Shown piece by piece: positions 1-8,563 of a stretch of 15,020 nt of DNA; within the stretch, counting starts at the first letter, position 1, and each line of letters begins with the position of its first letter. Both the position numbers and the translations under genes were made by a program. The notes under the pieces are model-generated. The model saw only the letters and a list, made by a program, of their open reading frames with translations, made no database searches and was not told the origin of the DNA. The DNA is taken from contig JABGXK010000278.1 in NCBI GenBank assembly GCA_018675825.1, positions 1-15,020 on the forward strand, read 5' to 3'. This stretch comes from Flavobacteriales bacterium. GTDB taxonomy: Bacteria > Bacteroidota > Bacteroidia > Flavobacteriales > BACL11.

Positions 1-451
1 CGGAATGGGAAAGCAATGCGCCAATTATTACTATATAAACTAATCCGCAGGGTAAAAATCCATTTACAAAACCAATACCAAAGTGCTTAAATCTTGATTT
101 AGATTTGAATAAATAGGATAATTTATTTTTAACTCCTGTATAGAAAAATAATAAGGGTTGTGTTAAAAAAGATTTTACCTTTAAAAGCTTTGGAAGAAAT
201 ACAGAAGTAATTAATAGCACCCCCATTATAACAGCAACCCACTGTTGAATACCACTAATGTTTAACCCTTGTCCAAAAAGACCAAAAACAAGTCCTAAAA
301 AACCATAAGCAAGAATTCTACCCAGATTATATTCTATGGCTTTAAGGAACTGATTATTCCTTGTGGAACTGGGCAAAGAAACTGCAATAGGACCACACAT
401 ACCAATACAATGTAAACTTCCTAACAAACCTAGGAAAAAGGCTTCTATCAT
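1..451 (-). CDS. TauE/SafE-family membrane protein of the cco cluster (3' end missing)
   Basis: Begins at ATG 451 and runs off the left edge, so only about 150 codons are present. The N-terminus shows the family signature GLLGSLHCIGMCGPIA at about residues 8-23, with a histidine and two cysteines in the first membrane helix. A second hallmark, NGFLPCGLVY, falls near residues 126-136. Several other hydrophobic segments lie between. Proteins of this type close cbb3 oxidase clusters in many Bacteroidota; they are annotated as sulfite exporter TauE/SafE family. The paired Cys/His motifs in the membrane fit a role in copper handling during oxidase assembly, but that is inference, not shown. Its ATG overlaps the ccoH stop codon (ATGA, 448-451), so the two are probably translationally coupled. 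Confidence 0.88.
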   Translation of the reverse strand, partial: MIEAFFLGLLGSLHCIGMCGPIAVSLPSSTRNNQFLKAIEYNLGRILAYGFLGLVFGLFGQGLNISGIQQWVAVIMGVLLITSVFLPKLLKVKSFLTQPLLFFYTGVKNKLSYLFKSKSRFKHFGIGFVNGFLPCGLVYIVIIGALLSHS

Positions 452-870
452 AGTATGATTATTTTTTTTACAACATGAAGTAAGTCATTCTTAAGAAATA
501 CTACTTCTACTTCCCATTTACCTTTTTTAATATTTTGAATATTTAAAACTTGCTCTTTATCTTTAAGGTTTAACCCTACTTGAAAGTCAGCTGAATTATC
601 AAAAGGGCAATAAAAGTAAAGAACGCCATTACTAATGGCTTCATCTGAGCTAATTTTCAAATAATTACCTGGGGTAACAATAATTTCTAATCCAATATTA
701 CTAGCTCTATTTATTGCATCTATTCTTTGTTGATAGGCAATCTCCTTTTCGTAATAATTCGGAGCTACAAGTTGGAAATCAGTATTAATACTTTTAAAGA
801 TAAGCGTACCCATAAGTACAAAGAATGCTGCAAAAGTTAATATTATTTTATGTCCCCAGTTAAATTTCAT
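448..870 (-). CDS. ccoH: FixH/CcoH-family cbb3 oxidase assembly protein
   Basis: A 140-residue protein with one N-terminal membrane helix (about residues 8-26) and an extracytoplasmic domain. The stretch NYYEKEIAYQQRID (about 38-51), just after the helix, is the usual FixH-family landmark. CcoH is known to be needed for assembly or stability of cbb3 oxidase; its exact action is unresolved. It starts 2 bases after the ccoG stop and its TGA overlaps the next ATG, placing it inside the cco operon. Length is normal for the family in Bacteroidota. Confidence 0.9.
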   Translation of the reverse strand: MKFNWGHKIILTFAAFFVLMGTLIFKSINTDFQLVAPNYYEKEIAYQQRIDAINRASNIGLEIIVTPGNYLKISSDEAISNGVLYFYCPFDNSADFQVGLNLKDKEQVLNIQNIKKGKWEVEVVFLKNDLLHVVKKIIIL

Positions 871-872
871 AT

Positions 873-2267
873 TTAATAATTTTTATTTGGTCCTAAAAAA
901 TTAGTTTCCACTTCTTCAATTAGCTCATTTCCCTTATACACACCAATAGTTAACTCCTGTTTTACTGAACTAAGCTGATCTGTAAGTAAATAGATAAACA
1001 TAGTTCCTTTATAGATGTCCTGCTGATTGACAACTATTTCTTTTGGTCCAATGTATTCAATTTCACCTTTATGAGACAGAATTTTAAAATTAACCTCTGC
1101 TTTAAACATAGTTTTATTTACCAGGTTAAAGGTATATAAATTACTAACGGTAAGTTCCTGTTCCTGATATATCTGACCTTTAGCCCTTAAGATAGTTGTA
1201 TCAATAGCTGTTCTGTTAAACATGAAAAAAACCAATAGAGAAACTAATAAAGAAAGCACTAGAGAATATGCTTTTACTCTATTATTAAATATTTTAGTTT
1301 CTCCGTTTTTTATATTTTTTTCAGAGGTATAGCTAATTAATCCTTTAGGGAATTGTGTTTTTTCCATAACATTATCACAAACATCCATACAAGCAGTACA
1401 ATTAATGCATTCCAATTGTGTTCCATTCCTTATATCAATTCCAGTAGGGCATACCTCCACACATTGATTGCAATCCACACAATCACCAAGAATTCTTTCC
1501 TTTTCTTTTCTATTTAACCTTCCTCTTTTTTCTCCTCTTATATAGTCATAAGCAACTACAATAGTATTTTTATCTATCATCACCCCTTGCAATCTACCAT
1601 AAGGACAAGCAATGATACATACCTGCTCCATAAACCATGCAAAAACCCAATAAAAAATACTCGAAAAAATAAAGATTGATATTAAACCATTAACATGATT
1701 TTTAGGATGATCAGTAATAATTTCAAGCAGAGCATCACTACCAATAATATAAGCCAAAAACACATTCGCAATAAGAAAAGAAATCAAGTAAAAGGCAAAG
1801 AATTTTAATCCTTTCTTTCTTATTTTTTCAGTACCCCATTGTTGGTTGTTTAGCTTTTTTTGTTTCCTTGAATCTCCTTCAATCCAGTATTCTATTCTAC
1901 GAAATACCATTTCCATAAAAATAGTTTGAGGACATATCCATCCACACCAAATCCTGCCGAAAATAACAGTAAAAAGGACTACAAAAACGATAGCAGTAAT
2001 CATTGCTAAAACAAATAAACTAAAATCTAGTGGCCAGAATACTACACCAAAGAGAATAAACTTTCGTTCTAAAAAATTAAATAAGAAAAAAGGCTGCCCT
2101 CCAACCTTGATAAAAGGACCTATGAAAAGGCAAATTAATAATATTGCGTTAACTACCTTTCTTTTATTATAATAGCTCCCTTTTGGTTTTATTGGATATA
2201 ACCAATTTCTCCCCCCTTTTTCATTAACAGTAGTAATACTATCCCTGAAAGAATGTTCTTCATCCAT
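873..2267 (-). CDS. ccoG: CcoG/RdxA-type membrane iron-sulfur protein, cbb3 maturation
   Basis: A 464-residue membrane protein with about four helices in the first 220 residues, then a cytoplasmic ferredoxin-like segment, then a further helix near 335-352 and a C-terminal Ig-like domain. CGWICP (C108, C112) and CIIACPYG (C217, C221) sit at helix ends. Two [4Fe-4S] motifs follow: CVDCNQCVEVCP (C263, C266, C269, C273) and CINCTACMDVC (C287, C290, C293, C297). CcoG of Proteobacteria has been reported to act as a cupric reductase that gives Cu(I) to the oxidase assembly line; the same role is inferred here. It starts 5 bases after ccoP stops. Of the two closely spaced ATGs at the 5' end, the upstream one at 2267 is used here. 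Confidence 0.93.
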   Translation of the reverse strand: MDEEHSFRDSITTVNEKGGRNWLYPIKPKGSYYNKRKVVNAILLICLFIGPFIKVGGQPFFLFNFLERKFILFGVVFWPLDFSLFVLAMITAIVFVVLFTVIFGRIWCGWICPQTIFMEMVFRRIEYWIEGDSRKQKKLNNQQWGTEKIRKKGLKFFAFYLISFLIANVFLAYIIGSDALLEIITDHPKNHVNGLISIFIFSSIFYWVFAWFMEQVCIIACPYGRLQGVMIDKNTIVVAYDYIRGEKRGRLNRKEKERILGDCVDCNQCVEVCPTGIDIRNGTQLECINCTACMDVCDNVMEKTQFPKGLISYTSEKNIKNGETKIFNNRVKAYSLVLSLLVSLLVFFMFNRTAIDTTILRAKGQIYQEQELTVSNLYTFNLVNKTMFKAEVNFKILSHKGEIEYIGPKEIVVNQQDIYKGTMFIYLLTDQLSSVKQELTIGVYKGNELIEEVETNFLGPNKNY

Positions 2268-2272
2268 TTACA

Positions 2273-3430
2273 CTATTGCTTAACAATATAAAGTTCTCCC
2301 TGTGGGTCTTTTCCCTCTACATTGGGTAAGGTTAACAAATAAGATGAAACCTCATTAATTTGACTCGGATTTAAAACGGTTTTCCAAGCAATCATTCCTT
2401 TATCTAAAACACCATCATTCACTACTTTTACTATAGATTCAAAACTACCACCATGTATCCAATATTCATCTGTTAAATTAGGCCCTATTGATCCTCCCCC
2501 ATTTTCAAGGTGGCAAGGCATACAATTATTGGAGTAAATTTGAGCTCCATTAGCAATTGACTCTTCATCCTCTAATCGAATAACCTCAATAGGGTTAACA
2601 TTCATTGCTATTTCATTATTTGCACTCTTAATTTCAATTTCATATTCCTCAGCTTGCAAGGGACTAGTTTCTGCAATATGGTAATCATACAAGTAAAACA
2701 ATGCAAAAAGAATACATCCATAAAAACCATACAACCACCATGAAGGAAGGTCATTATCCAACTCTTTTATCCCATCATAGTCATGATCGAGTAAAACATC
2801 TTCATCTTGATTTTTTTGTATTACCATTTTCTTAGTTTCACATGATAAATTATCAGTTTGAGTAAATTTGAAATAAGATGTTAGAAGGTGATGTGAAATT
2901 ATGAAAGTTATAATCAGAAAAAGAACAATATATAAATCATCAATTAGTAAATAAGTTACCCCTAATAAAATAGTACTTACTACAATTAAATTTAGCAATT
3001 CTGATTTATCAGAAGTAGGCTTACCTCTTATATTTATTTGGTTTAATATTTCTTTTGCTGATAACAAAACACTATATAAAGTGTACAAGATAAAGAATGA
3101 AAATGTAGCCCAAACGCTTATTATGATCCAACCCATATCCATAACAAGGTAAAATATAAAAAGTAGTAATAATATTGAAGATAATATTGCAAAAGAAATC
3201 CTTTCTGTCAAATTATTTTTCTGCTTTACAAATTTATAATTACCTACCAAAAAAATATTATTTCTCTTATATTTATAGTTTCCAAGAATCACTAAAACTA
3301 TGATAACAATAATGATGAAAAATGCAAAGTAAATCATTGAATCCATTTGGTCAGCAGGATTTATTTCTGCTGCAAATAAGCTAATTGAAGGCATCATAAT
3401 TACGCCTGTTAAAAGGTTTTTTAATTTCAT
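2273..3430 (-). CDS. ccoP: cbb3 oxidase subunit CcoP, one-haem type with extended membrane part
   Basis: 385 residues. The C-terminal half is clearly CcoP. WWLYGFYGCILFALFYLYDYH (about 231-251) is the family's N-terminal helix, and a single cytochrome c domain has CMPCH (C303, C306, H307) with M346 in GMIAWK as likely sixth ligand. Proteobacterial CcoP has two haem c groups; the one-haem form is familiar in Bacteroidota. The first 200 residues are unusual: a signal-like segment ending near SLFAAE, then about five hydrophobic segments (roughly 32-52, 79-98, 101-124, 146-160, 166-185), more than the one or two expected. The protein would pass electrons from donor cytochrome or quinol-cytochrome c oxidoreductase to the catalytic subunit. 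It lies 6 bases after ccoQ. Confidence 0.9.
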   Translation of the reverse strand: MKLKNLLTGVIMMPSISLFAAEINPADQMDSMIYFAFFIIIVIIVLVILGNYKYKRNNIFLVGNYKFVKQKNNLTERISFAILSSILLLLFIFYLVMDMGWIIISVWATFSFFILYTLYSVLLSAKEILNQINIRGKPTSDKSELLNLIVVSTILLGVTYLLIDDLYIVLFLIITFIISHHLLTSYFKFTQTDNLSCETKKMVIQKNQDEDVLLDHDYDGIKELDNDLPSWWLYGFYGCILFALFYLYDYHIAETSPLQAEEYEIEIKSANNEIAMNVNPIEVIRLEDEESIANGAQIYSNNCMPCHLENGGGSIGPNLTDEYWIHGGSFESIVKVVNDGVLDKGMIAWKTVLNPSQINEVSSYLLTLPNVEGKDPQGELYIVKQ

Positions 3431-3436
3431 AATATT

Positions 3437-3604
3437 CTATTCTTCTAAAGGTAAATTACAAATTTCTTTTATCTGTTTTTTATCCATCTTCATTACCCAA
3501 TAGATAATTCCTATGAAAAAGAAAAAGAAAATTGTTAATGAAATAATTGGGTATATTTCTATACCAATTATCGTTTCCATATGGTGTTTTATAAATTTTA
3601 ACAT
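3437..3604 (-). CDS. ccoQ: small cbb3 oxidase subunit CcoQ
   Basis: A 55-codon gene read from the reverse strand: it begins MLKFIKHHMETIIGIEIYP, has one membrane helix (about residues 17-37) and a charged tail ending LPLEE. One base separates its ATG from the ccoNO stop (TAA-A-ATG). Size, single helix and position between ccoNO and ccoP match CcoQ, a small subunit that stabilises CcoP association in other bacteria. An internal Met at residue 9 could also start, but the upstream ATG sits at the tight junction and is preferred. Confidence 0.85.
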   Translation of the reverse strand: MLKFIKHHMETIIGIEIYPIISLTIFFFFFIGIIYWVMKMDKKQIKEICNLPLEE

Positions 3605-3605
3605 T

Positions 3606-5726
3606 TTAGTTAGTTTTAATATCAGTTCCTAATCTTTGTAAGTAAGCAATAAGCGCTATTATTTCTTTATCTTTATTTATTTCAACAATTGGGTTTTCTA
3701 ATTGCTCGTTTAATTCATTTGCAATTTTAATTGCTTGAACTTTCAAATCCTCAAGAGCATTTTTGTATTCCAAATCAGTATATGGAACTCCTAAAGTTAT
3801 CATTGCTTTCACTTTACTTTTCGTATACTTTGTTCTTAAATTATCTGTAAACATCCATTTGTAAGCTGGCATAATTGTCCCTGGAGAAGTCATTGTTGGA
3901 TCATACATATGGTTAAAATGCCAAGAAGAACTGTATTTCCCTCCTATCCTATGTAAATCAGGACCTGTTCTTTTCGATCCCCATAAATGAGGATGGTCAT
4001 ACACAAATTCACCCGCTTTAGAATACTCTCCATATCGCTCAGTTTCTGAACGGAAAGGACGAATCATCTGGGAGTGACAATTATTACATCCCTCACGAAT
4101 ATATAAATCTCTACCTTCTAGTTCTAGAGGAGTATAAGGTTTTACAGAAGATATTGTAGAAATATTTGATTCTATAAGTAAGGTAGGAACTAACTCAATA
4201 GCTGAACCTAAAAGAATAAGAACTAATGAAGCAATCATTAATTGTACTGGTTTTCTTTCCACCCATCTATGCCAATGTTCTCCAACATGTCTTTTGTATT
4301 CTACAAGAGCAGGTGCCTGTGCTTGTTCATTTTCGATTAAATTACCAGCCTTAACTGTTTTCCAAAGATTAACAACCATTATAATCATTCCAATTAAATA
4401 CATTAACCCACCAATTGATCTAGTTATATACATTGGAATAATTTGAGTAACTGTTTCTAAAAAATTCGGATATACTAAGTAACCATCAACAGTAAATTCT
4501 TTCCACATTAAACTTTGTGTGAAACCTGCAAAATACATAGGTAACACCCAAAATATAATTCCTAAAGTGGCTATCCAAAAATGCATATTAGCAAGTTTCT
4601 GAGAGTATAATTTAACAGCATACATTCTTGGAAGTAACCAATACATCATTCCAAATATCATAAAGCCATTCCAACCCAAAGTACCAACATGTACATGGGC
4701 AGGAATCCAATCAGTGTAATGAGCAATTGCATTTACATTCTTTAAAGCCAACATTGGCCCTTCAAAAGTTGACATCCCATAAGCAGTAATCGCAACTACA
4801 AAAAATTTCAGAATAACATCTTCTCTTACTCTATCCCAAGCTCCTCTTAAAGTTAGTAGTCCATTAATCATTCCACCCCAAGAAGGAGCAATAAGCATGA
4901 TAGAAAAGACAACCCCTAAACTTTGAGCCCAGTCAGGTAATGCAGTATAAAGTAAGTGATGTGGACCTGCCCAAATATAAATAAAAATTAAAGCCCAAAA
5001 GTGAATGATTGATAAACGATAGGAATATACAGGACGATTAGCGGCTTTAGGAACAAAATAATACATCAATCCTAATACTGGTGTTGTAAGGAAAAATGCA
5101 ACTGCATTATGACCATACCACCATTGTACTAAAGCATCTTGTACCCCTGCAAATAAAGAATATGATTTTAAAAAATGAACAGGCAATTCTAAATTATTAA
5201 CAATATGCAGAACAGCAACCGTTACAAAAGTTGCTATATAGAACCAAATAGCAACATATAAATGGCGCTCTCTTCTTTTTAAAATTGTTCCAAACATATT
5301 CCATCCAAAAATTACCCAAACTAAAGTAATAGCAATATCAATTGGCCATTCTAATTCAGCATATTCTTTTGAAGAGGTTATCCCTAGTGGTAATGTAATT
5401 ACTGCTGCAACAATAATTAACTGCCAGCCCCAGAAATGTATATTACTTAATCGGTCTAAAAACATTCTTGCCTTAAGTAGTCTCTGAAGAGAATAATATA
5501 CTCCGGCAAAAATAGCATTTCCAACAAAAGCAAAAATAACAGCATTGGTGTGCAGAGGTCTTAATCTACCATATGTAAACCATGATGTGTCAAAATTTAG
5601 TGCAGGATAATATAATTGAATAGCTATGATTACTCCAACCAACATTCCTATAGTTCCCCAGAATACAGAGGCAAAGGCAAAATTTCTTACAATTTTATTA
5701 TCGTAACTGAATTGTTCTATACTCAT
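3606..5726 (-). CDS. ccoNO: fused CcoN-CcoO catalytic subunit of cbb3-type cytochrome c oxidase
   Basis: 706 residues joining the haem-copper subunit CcoN (about 1-460) to the monohaem cytochrome CcoO (about 490-706), a fusion typical of Bacteroidota. All metal ligands are visible: H59 (LRPLH) and H346 for low-spin haem b, H344 for haem b3, and H206 (YGHN), H256 and H257 (GPHH) for CuB. Y250 in helix VII is at the position of the cross-linked tyrosine of C-family oxidases. The CcoO part has an anchor helix (about 495-515), CNNCH (C547, C550, H551) and a Met ligand in GTIMPAYKW. It reduces O2 to water with high affinity and pumps protons in the inner membrane. It overlaps ccoS by ATGA (5723-5726). 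Confidence 0.97.
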   Translation of the reverse strand: MSIEQFSYDNKIVRNFAFASVFWGTIGMLVGVIIAIQLYYPALNFDTSWFTYGRLRPLHTNAVIFAFVGNAIFAGVYYSLQRLLKARMFLDRLSNIHFWGWQLIIVAAVITLPLGITSSKEYAELEWPIDIAITLVWVIFGWNMFGTILKRRERHLYVAIWFYIATFVTVAVLHIVNNLELPVHFLKSYSLFAGVQDALVQWWYGHNAVAFFLTTPVLGLMYYFVPKAANRPVYSYRLSIIHFWALIFIYIWAGPHHLLYTALPDWAQSLGVVFSIMLIAPSWGGMINGLLTLRGAWDRVREDVILKFFVVAITAYGMSTFEGPMLALKNVNAIAHYTDWIPAHVHVGTLGWNGFMIFGMMYWLLPRMYAVKLYSQKLANMHFWIATLGIIFWVLPMYFAGFTQSLMWKEFTVDGYLVYPNFLETVTQIIPMYITRSIGGLMYLIGMIIMVVNLWKTVKAGNLIENEQAQAPALVEYKRHVGEHWHRWVERKPVQLMIASLVLILLGSAIELVPTLLIESNISTISSVKPYTPLELEGRDLYIREGCNNCHSQMIRPFRSETERYGEYSKAGEFVYDHPHLWGSKRTGPDLHRIGGKYSSSWHFNHMYDPTMTSPGTIMPAYKWMFTDNLRTKYTKSKVKAMITLGVPYTDLEYKNALEDLKVQAIKIANELNEQLENPIVEINKDKEIIALIAYLQRLGTDIKTN

Positions 5727-5890
5727 TTTTTAATGTTTTTAGTATTGTTAATATTATTTTCAAAAAGCATTCTTACTGATGGAGTATAATCATCATCTAA
5801 CTGTCCACTCTTTACACTCCATATGAATGCAAATAGAAAGCCAGTAGCAAGGATTAAGCTAAGAAAAATTAGTAAGAATAATACAGCCAT
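5723..5890 (-). CDS. ccoS: CcoS, small cbb3 maturation protein
   Basis: A 55-codon gene starting MAVLFLLIFLSLILATGFLF, one membrane helix at residues 2-24, followed by WSVKSGQLDDDYTP. The helix then SGQxDD is the CcoS signature. CcoS is needed for cofactor insertion into CcoN in Proteobacteria. Its TGA overlaps the ccoNO ATG, so it is the first gene of the operon. In most clusters ccoS directly follows ccoI; here a 137-bp control region separates them. Confidence 0.9.
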   Translation of the reverse strand: MAVLFLLIFLSLILATGFLFAFIWSVKSGQLDDDYTPSVRMLFENNINNTKNIKK

Positions 5891-5909
5891 AATATTTACA
5901 TATTTTTTG

Positions 5910-6010
5910 CAAATTTATACTGCTTAAGAGCATAAGTTTATGACTTGTATCATGTTTAGCAATTAATTATCGAATATGACTTGTGTCATGTTTAGCAATT
6001 AATTATTGAA
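5910..6010 (-). promoter_or_regulatory. cco operon promoter with two Crp/Fnr-type operators
   Basis: Read on the minus strand, a Bacteroidota -7 element TAAATTTG (consensus TAnnTTTG) lies at 5917-5910. Two 14-bp dyads lie upstream: ATGACTTGTATCAT at 5940-5953 (centre 5946.5) and ATGACTTGTGTCAT at 5976-5989 (centre 5982.5); the second is a perfect 5-4-5 inverted repeat. The core TGAC-N4-GTCA resembles sites of the Crp/Fnr superfamily, nearer DNR/HcpR-like sites than the classical FNR site TTGAT-N4-ATCAA. If transcription starts near 5905, the near box is centred close to -41.5, the class II activation position, and the far one close to -77.5. The regulator is not in this window. Confidence 0.72.
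5939..6010. repeat. 36-bp perfect-register tandem duplication carrying the operator
   Basis: Two head-to-tail copies, 5939-5974 and 5975-6010, agree at 34 of 36 positions. The differences are at unit position 11 (a/g) and 33 (c/t). Each copy contains one Crp/Fnr-type dyad followed by an AT-rich arm with aattaatt. It lies wholly between the ccoI stop (6028) and the ccoS start (5890). Confidence 0.95.
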
Positions 6011-6027
6011 ATAGAAGAATAAATAAT

Positions 6028-8373
6028 TTATCTACTTAGTCGTTTGAAAATATAATTGGTAGTAAGGTTGGTAAATACTACCACTGTAATTGAACTTATA
6101 GGCATTAATATTGCTGCAAATATTGGGGTCATCTCCCCTTTAATTGCAAAATACATACCTCCGATATTATACATAAAGGAAATGACAAAACTTGCATATA
6201 CTACTTTCATAGCCATACTCGTAAACTTAATAAATATAGGAAGCTTACTAAAAGTACTCGCATCAAGTATAGCATCACAGGCTGGAGAGAAAGAATTTAC
6301 ATCTTCAGAGATACTTATGCCAACATCCGACTTTCTTAAAGCTCCTGCATCATTAAGCCCATCCCCTATCATCATTATATTTTCTCCGTTACTTTGCAGG
6401 ATTTTAATATAGTTTAACTTGTCAGATGGCTGCATTTCAAAATGAATATCCTTAGCCGGAAAATAAGCTTTCATATCTGTTCTTTCAGCATCATTATCTC
6501 CTGATATCAGATGTAGTTTCATATTTTTCAACTCAGAAAGAGTGCTTTCTAAATGCTTTCTTTTTTGGCTTTCAATTTTAAAATACCCCATATATATTCC
6601 TTCAAATTCCAAATGAACCTGGGCTATTCTTTCTATTTTTTTTACTTGAATAAATGTAGAAGAGCCCATACGAATGCTATCAGCAACTATTCCTTTTCCT
6701 ATTACTTCCTTGTAGTTTTTAAGTGTTATTAATTCCGCATCAATTGCATTATAGATAATTCTACTTAAAGGGTGATTAGAATCCCTGCATAAAGACTTTA
6801 CAGCACTTCTTTCCGCACTATTTAATTCCTTACCTATAAAAGAGACTGCCGATTTTCCGCTAATAGTTAATGTACCTGTTTTATCAAAAACGATATTAGT
6901 AATTTTACTTATCTGTTCAATAACATCCGTATTCTTTAAGTAAAACTTATTATCCCCTAGTATTCTTAATGTATTCCCTAAAGCAAATGGAGCCGATAAA
7001 GCAAGTGCGCAAGGACAAGCTACAATCAGGATAGCTGAAACTACTTGAATTGCTTTTCCAGTATCAAATTGCATCCAATAAATTCCTGAAAAAACTGCAA
7101 TACATAAAATAATAACAGTAAAATACTTTGAAATTTTATCTGTTACTCTTCTAATAGATTGATCATTATTCTTTTGAAAAGCAGGGTTATTCCATAATTG
7201 TGTTAAATACGATTGTGAGACATCATTCAAAACTTCTAACTCAATACCACCGCCAATTTGTTTTCCTCCAGCATAAATAGTATCTCCAATATTTTTCTTT
7301 AAACTTCTAACCTCTCCAGTAACAAAACTACTGTCAATTATTGCTTTTCCTTTCACAAGTATACAATCAGCAGGAATCAACTCCCCATTTCGTATTAATA
7401 TTTTATGTCCTTTTGCTAAATTATCAATAGTTACTTGCTTTTCATTTTTACCTGAAAGCACAGTTACAGCCATAGGGAAATAGGATTTATAATCTCTTTC
7501 AAAACTTAAATGCTGATACGTTTTATTCTGAAAGTATTTTCCTATTAACAGAAAAAAAACAAGTCCTGACAAACTATCAAAATACCCTGTTCCTATTCCA
7601 GAAAATATTTCATAACTACTTCTTATAAATAACACAAATATCCCTAATGAAATAGGAACATCAATATTTAACCAATGCTGTTTAATTCCTAAATAAGCTG
7701 AGTTAAAATATGGCCAAGCACTATAAAAAAATACAGGTAGTGCTAATAAGAAATTCAGGTAATTGAAAACAGTATAAAACATTGAAAATTCATTTTTATC
7801 CATTCCTAAATAATCTGCCAAACTCAATAGCATAATATTCCCAAAACAAAAACCTGCAACTCCTAACCTATTAGTATCAGTTTTATTAATCTGTTCTTTC
7901 TTGCCTTTCAGCATATCTAGATTAATTATGGGTTCATAGCCAATAGCAGCAATTTTTACAACAACCTCACTTAGCCTTACTTGGGAGGAATTATAGGTTA
8001 TACTTAGGGTCTTTTTTATAAAGTTAACTTGGGAAGAAATAATCCCCTTCTGAAGCAATGAGAGTCTCTCCAATAACCAAATACATGAGCTACAATGAAT
8101 TGCAGGAACATCAAACTGTACTACAGCAATATCACTATCATTAAAACTTAGTAATTTATGAAGTATCTCATCATTATCTAAATAAGTATATTTTCCTTTA
8201 AAATAATGTGAAGGAGTAACTCCAGCATTTTCAGAAATTTGATAATAATCATTTAGTTGATTTTCTTCCAATAATTGGTAGACCATCTTACAGCCCTCAC
8301 AACAAAACACTTTCTCATTTATACAAATTAAATTAGAGATACATTTATCATTACAATGGAAACAAGCTTTCAT
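6028..8373 (-). CDS. ccoI: CcoI-type copper-exporting P1B ATPase
   Basis: 781 residues. It opens with a cysteine-rich metal-binding segment (C4, C7, C11, C17, C24, C25, C28), then an HMA domain with CSSC at 94-97. Core ATPase motifs follow: TGE at 352-354 (actuator), CPC at 453-455 (ion channel), DKTGT at 497-501 (phosphorylated Asp497), HP at 534-535 (nucleotide-binding) and GDGLND at 670-675. The Cys-rich N-terminus plus position beside the cco genes mark it as CcoI, which moves Cu(I) to the periplasmic side for cbb3 assembly rather than for detoxification. The proline usually following TGES is not seen (TGEVRSLKK), as in some CcoI-like proteins. Its stop is 137 bp before ccoS, with an independent promoter between. 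Confidence 0.94.
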   Translation of the reverse strand: MKACFHCNDKCISNLICINEKVFCCEGCKMVYQLLEENQLNDYYQISENAGVTPSHYFKGKYTYLDNDEILHKLLSFNDSDIAVVQFDVPAIHCSSCIWLLERLSLLQKGIISSQVNFIKKTLSITYNSSQVRLSEVVVKIAAIGYEPIINLDMLKGKKEQINKTDTNRLGVAGFCFGNIMLLSLADYLGMDKNEFSMFYTVFNYLNFLLALPVFFYSAWPYFNSAYLGIKQHWLNIDVPISLGIFVLFIRSSYEIFSGIGTGYFDSLSGLVFFLLIGKYFQNKTYQHLSFERDYKSYFPMAVTVLSGKNEKQVTIDNLAKGHKILIRNGELIPADCILVKGKAIIDSSFVTGEVRSLKKNIGDTIYAGGKQIGGGIELEVLNDVSQSYLTQLWNNPAFQKNNDQSIRRVTDKISKYFTVIILCIAVFSGIYWMQFDTGKAIQVVSAILIVACPCALALSAPFALGNTLRILGDNKFYLKNTDVIEQISKITNIVFDKTGTLTISGKSAVSFIGKELNSAERSAVKSLCRDSNHPLSRIIYNAIDAELITLKNYKEVIGKGIVADSIRMGSSTFIQVKKIERIAQVHLEFEGIYMGYFKIESQKRKHLESTLSELKNMKLHLISGDNDAERTDMKAYFPAKDIHFEMQPSDKLNYIKILQSNGENIMMIGDGLNDAGALRKSDVGISISEDVNSFSPACDAILDASTFSKLPIFIKFTSMAMKVVYASFVISFMYNIGGMYFAIKGEMTPIFAAILMPISSITVVVFTNLTTNYIFKRLSR

Positions 8374-8394
8374 TAAACTAGGTTTTTATTGAAA

Positions 8395-8421
8395 CAAAAA
8401 TAGAACAAAAAGGCTCTACAA
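8395..8421 (-). promoter_or_regulatory. possible ccoI promoter
   Basis: On the minus strand TATTTTTG (TAnnTTTG type) is at 8402-8395, 22 bp before the ccoI ATG, with TTG at 8421-8419 as a weak -33 candidate (16 bp apart, a little short). No Crp/Fnr-type dyad lies at the spacing seen for the other promoters. In such AT-rich DNA this match could be chance. Confidence 0.3.
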
Positions 8422-8492
8422 AACTTATAGATTCTATTAAAATTTATGCATTTTTAATTATAAATTTATTTTTATATCTTCTTAATTGCCTA

Positions 8493-8536
8493 TTGACATA
8501 TATCATGTTTTAGTAAAATAGTAGCTTTTACTTTTG
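8493..8536 (+). promoter_or_regulatory. nirK promoter with Crp/Fnr-type operator
   Basis: A dyad TTGACATATATCAT at 8493-8506 (centre 8499.5) precedes a Bacteroidota -7 element TACTTTTG at 8529-8536. The distance from dyad centre to the last base of the -7 element is 36.5 bp, the same as at the cco promoter. Transcription is expected near 8541, putting the box near -41.5. nirK starts at 8564. It probably drives nirK-nirV-sco together. Confidence 0.7.
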
Positions 8537-8563
8537 CCACATAATAACATTAATATCTAAACT

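Noticed and set aside
447..459. 13-bp perfect palindrome ATCATAGTATGAT at the ccoH/TauE junction
   Set aside because: It lies within overlapping coding sequence of a tight operon, has a 1-base centre unlike the 5-4-5 boxes, and has no promoter element at the expected spacing.
6056..6412. 118-residue open frame on the plus strand opposite ccoI
   Set aside because: Lies wholly antisense to well-conserved P-type ATPase motifs and has no recognisable domain; a shadow frame.
8427..8437. Palindrome ATAGATTCTAT upstream of ccoI
   Set aside because: Short, AT-rich, with no TGA/TCA half-sites; likely chance.
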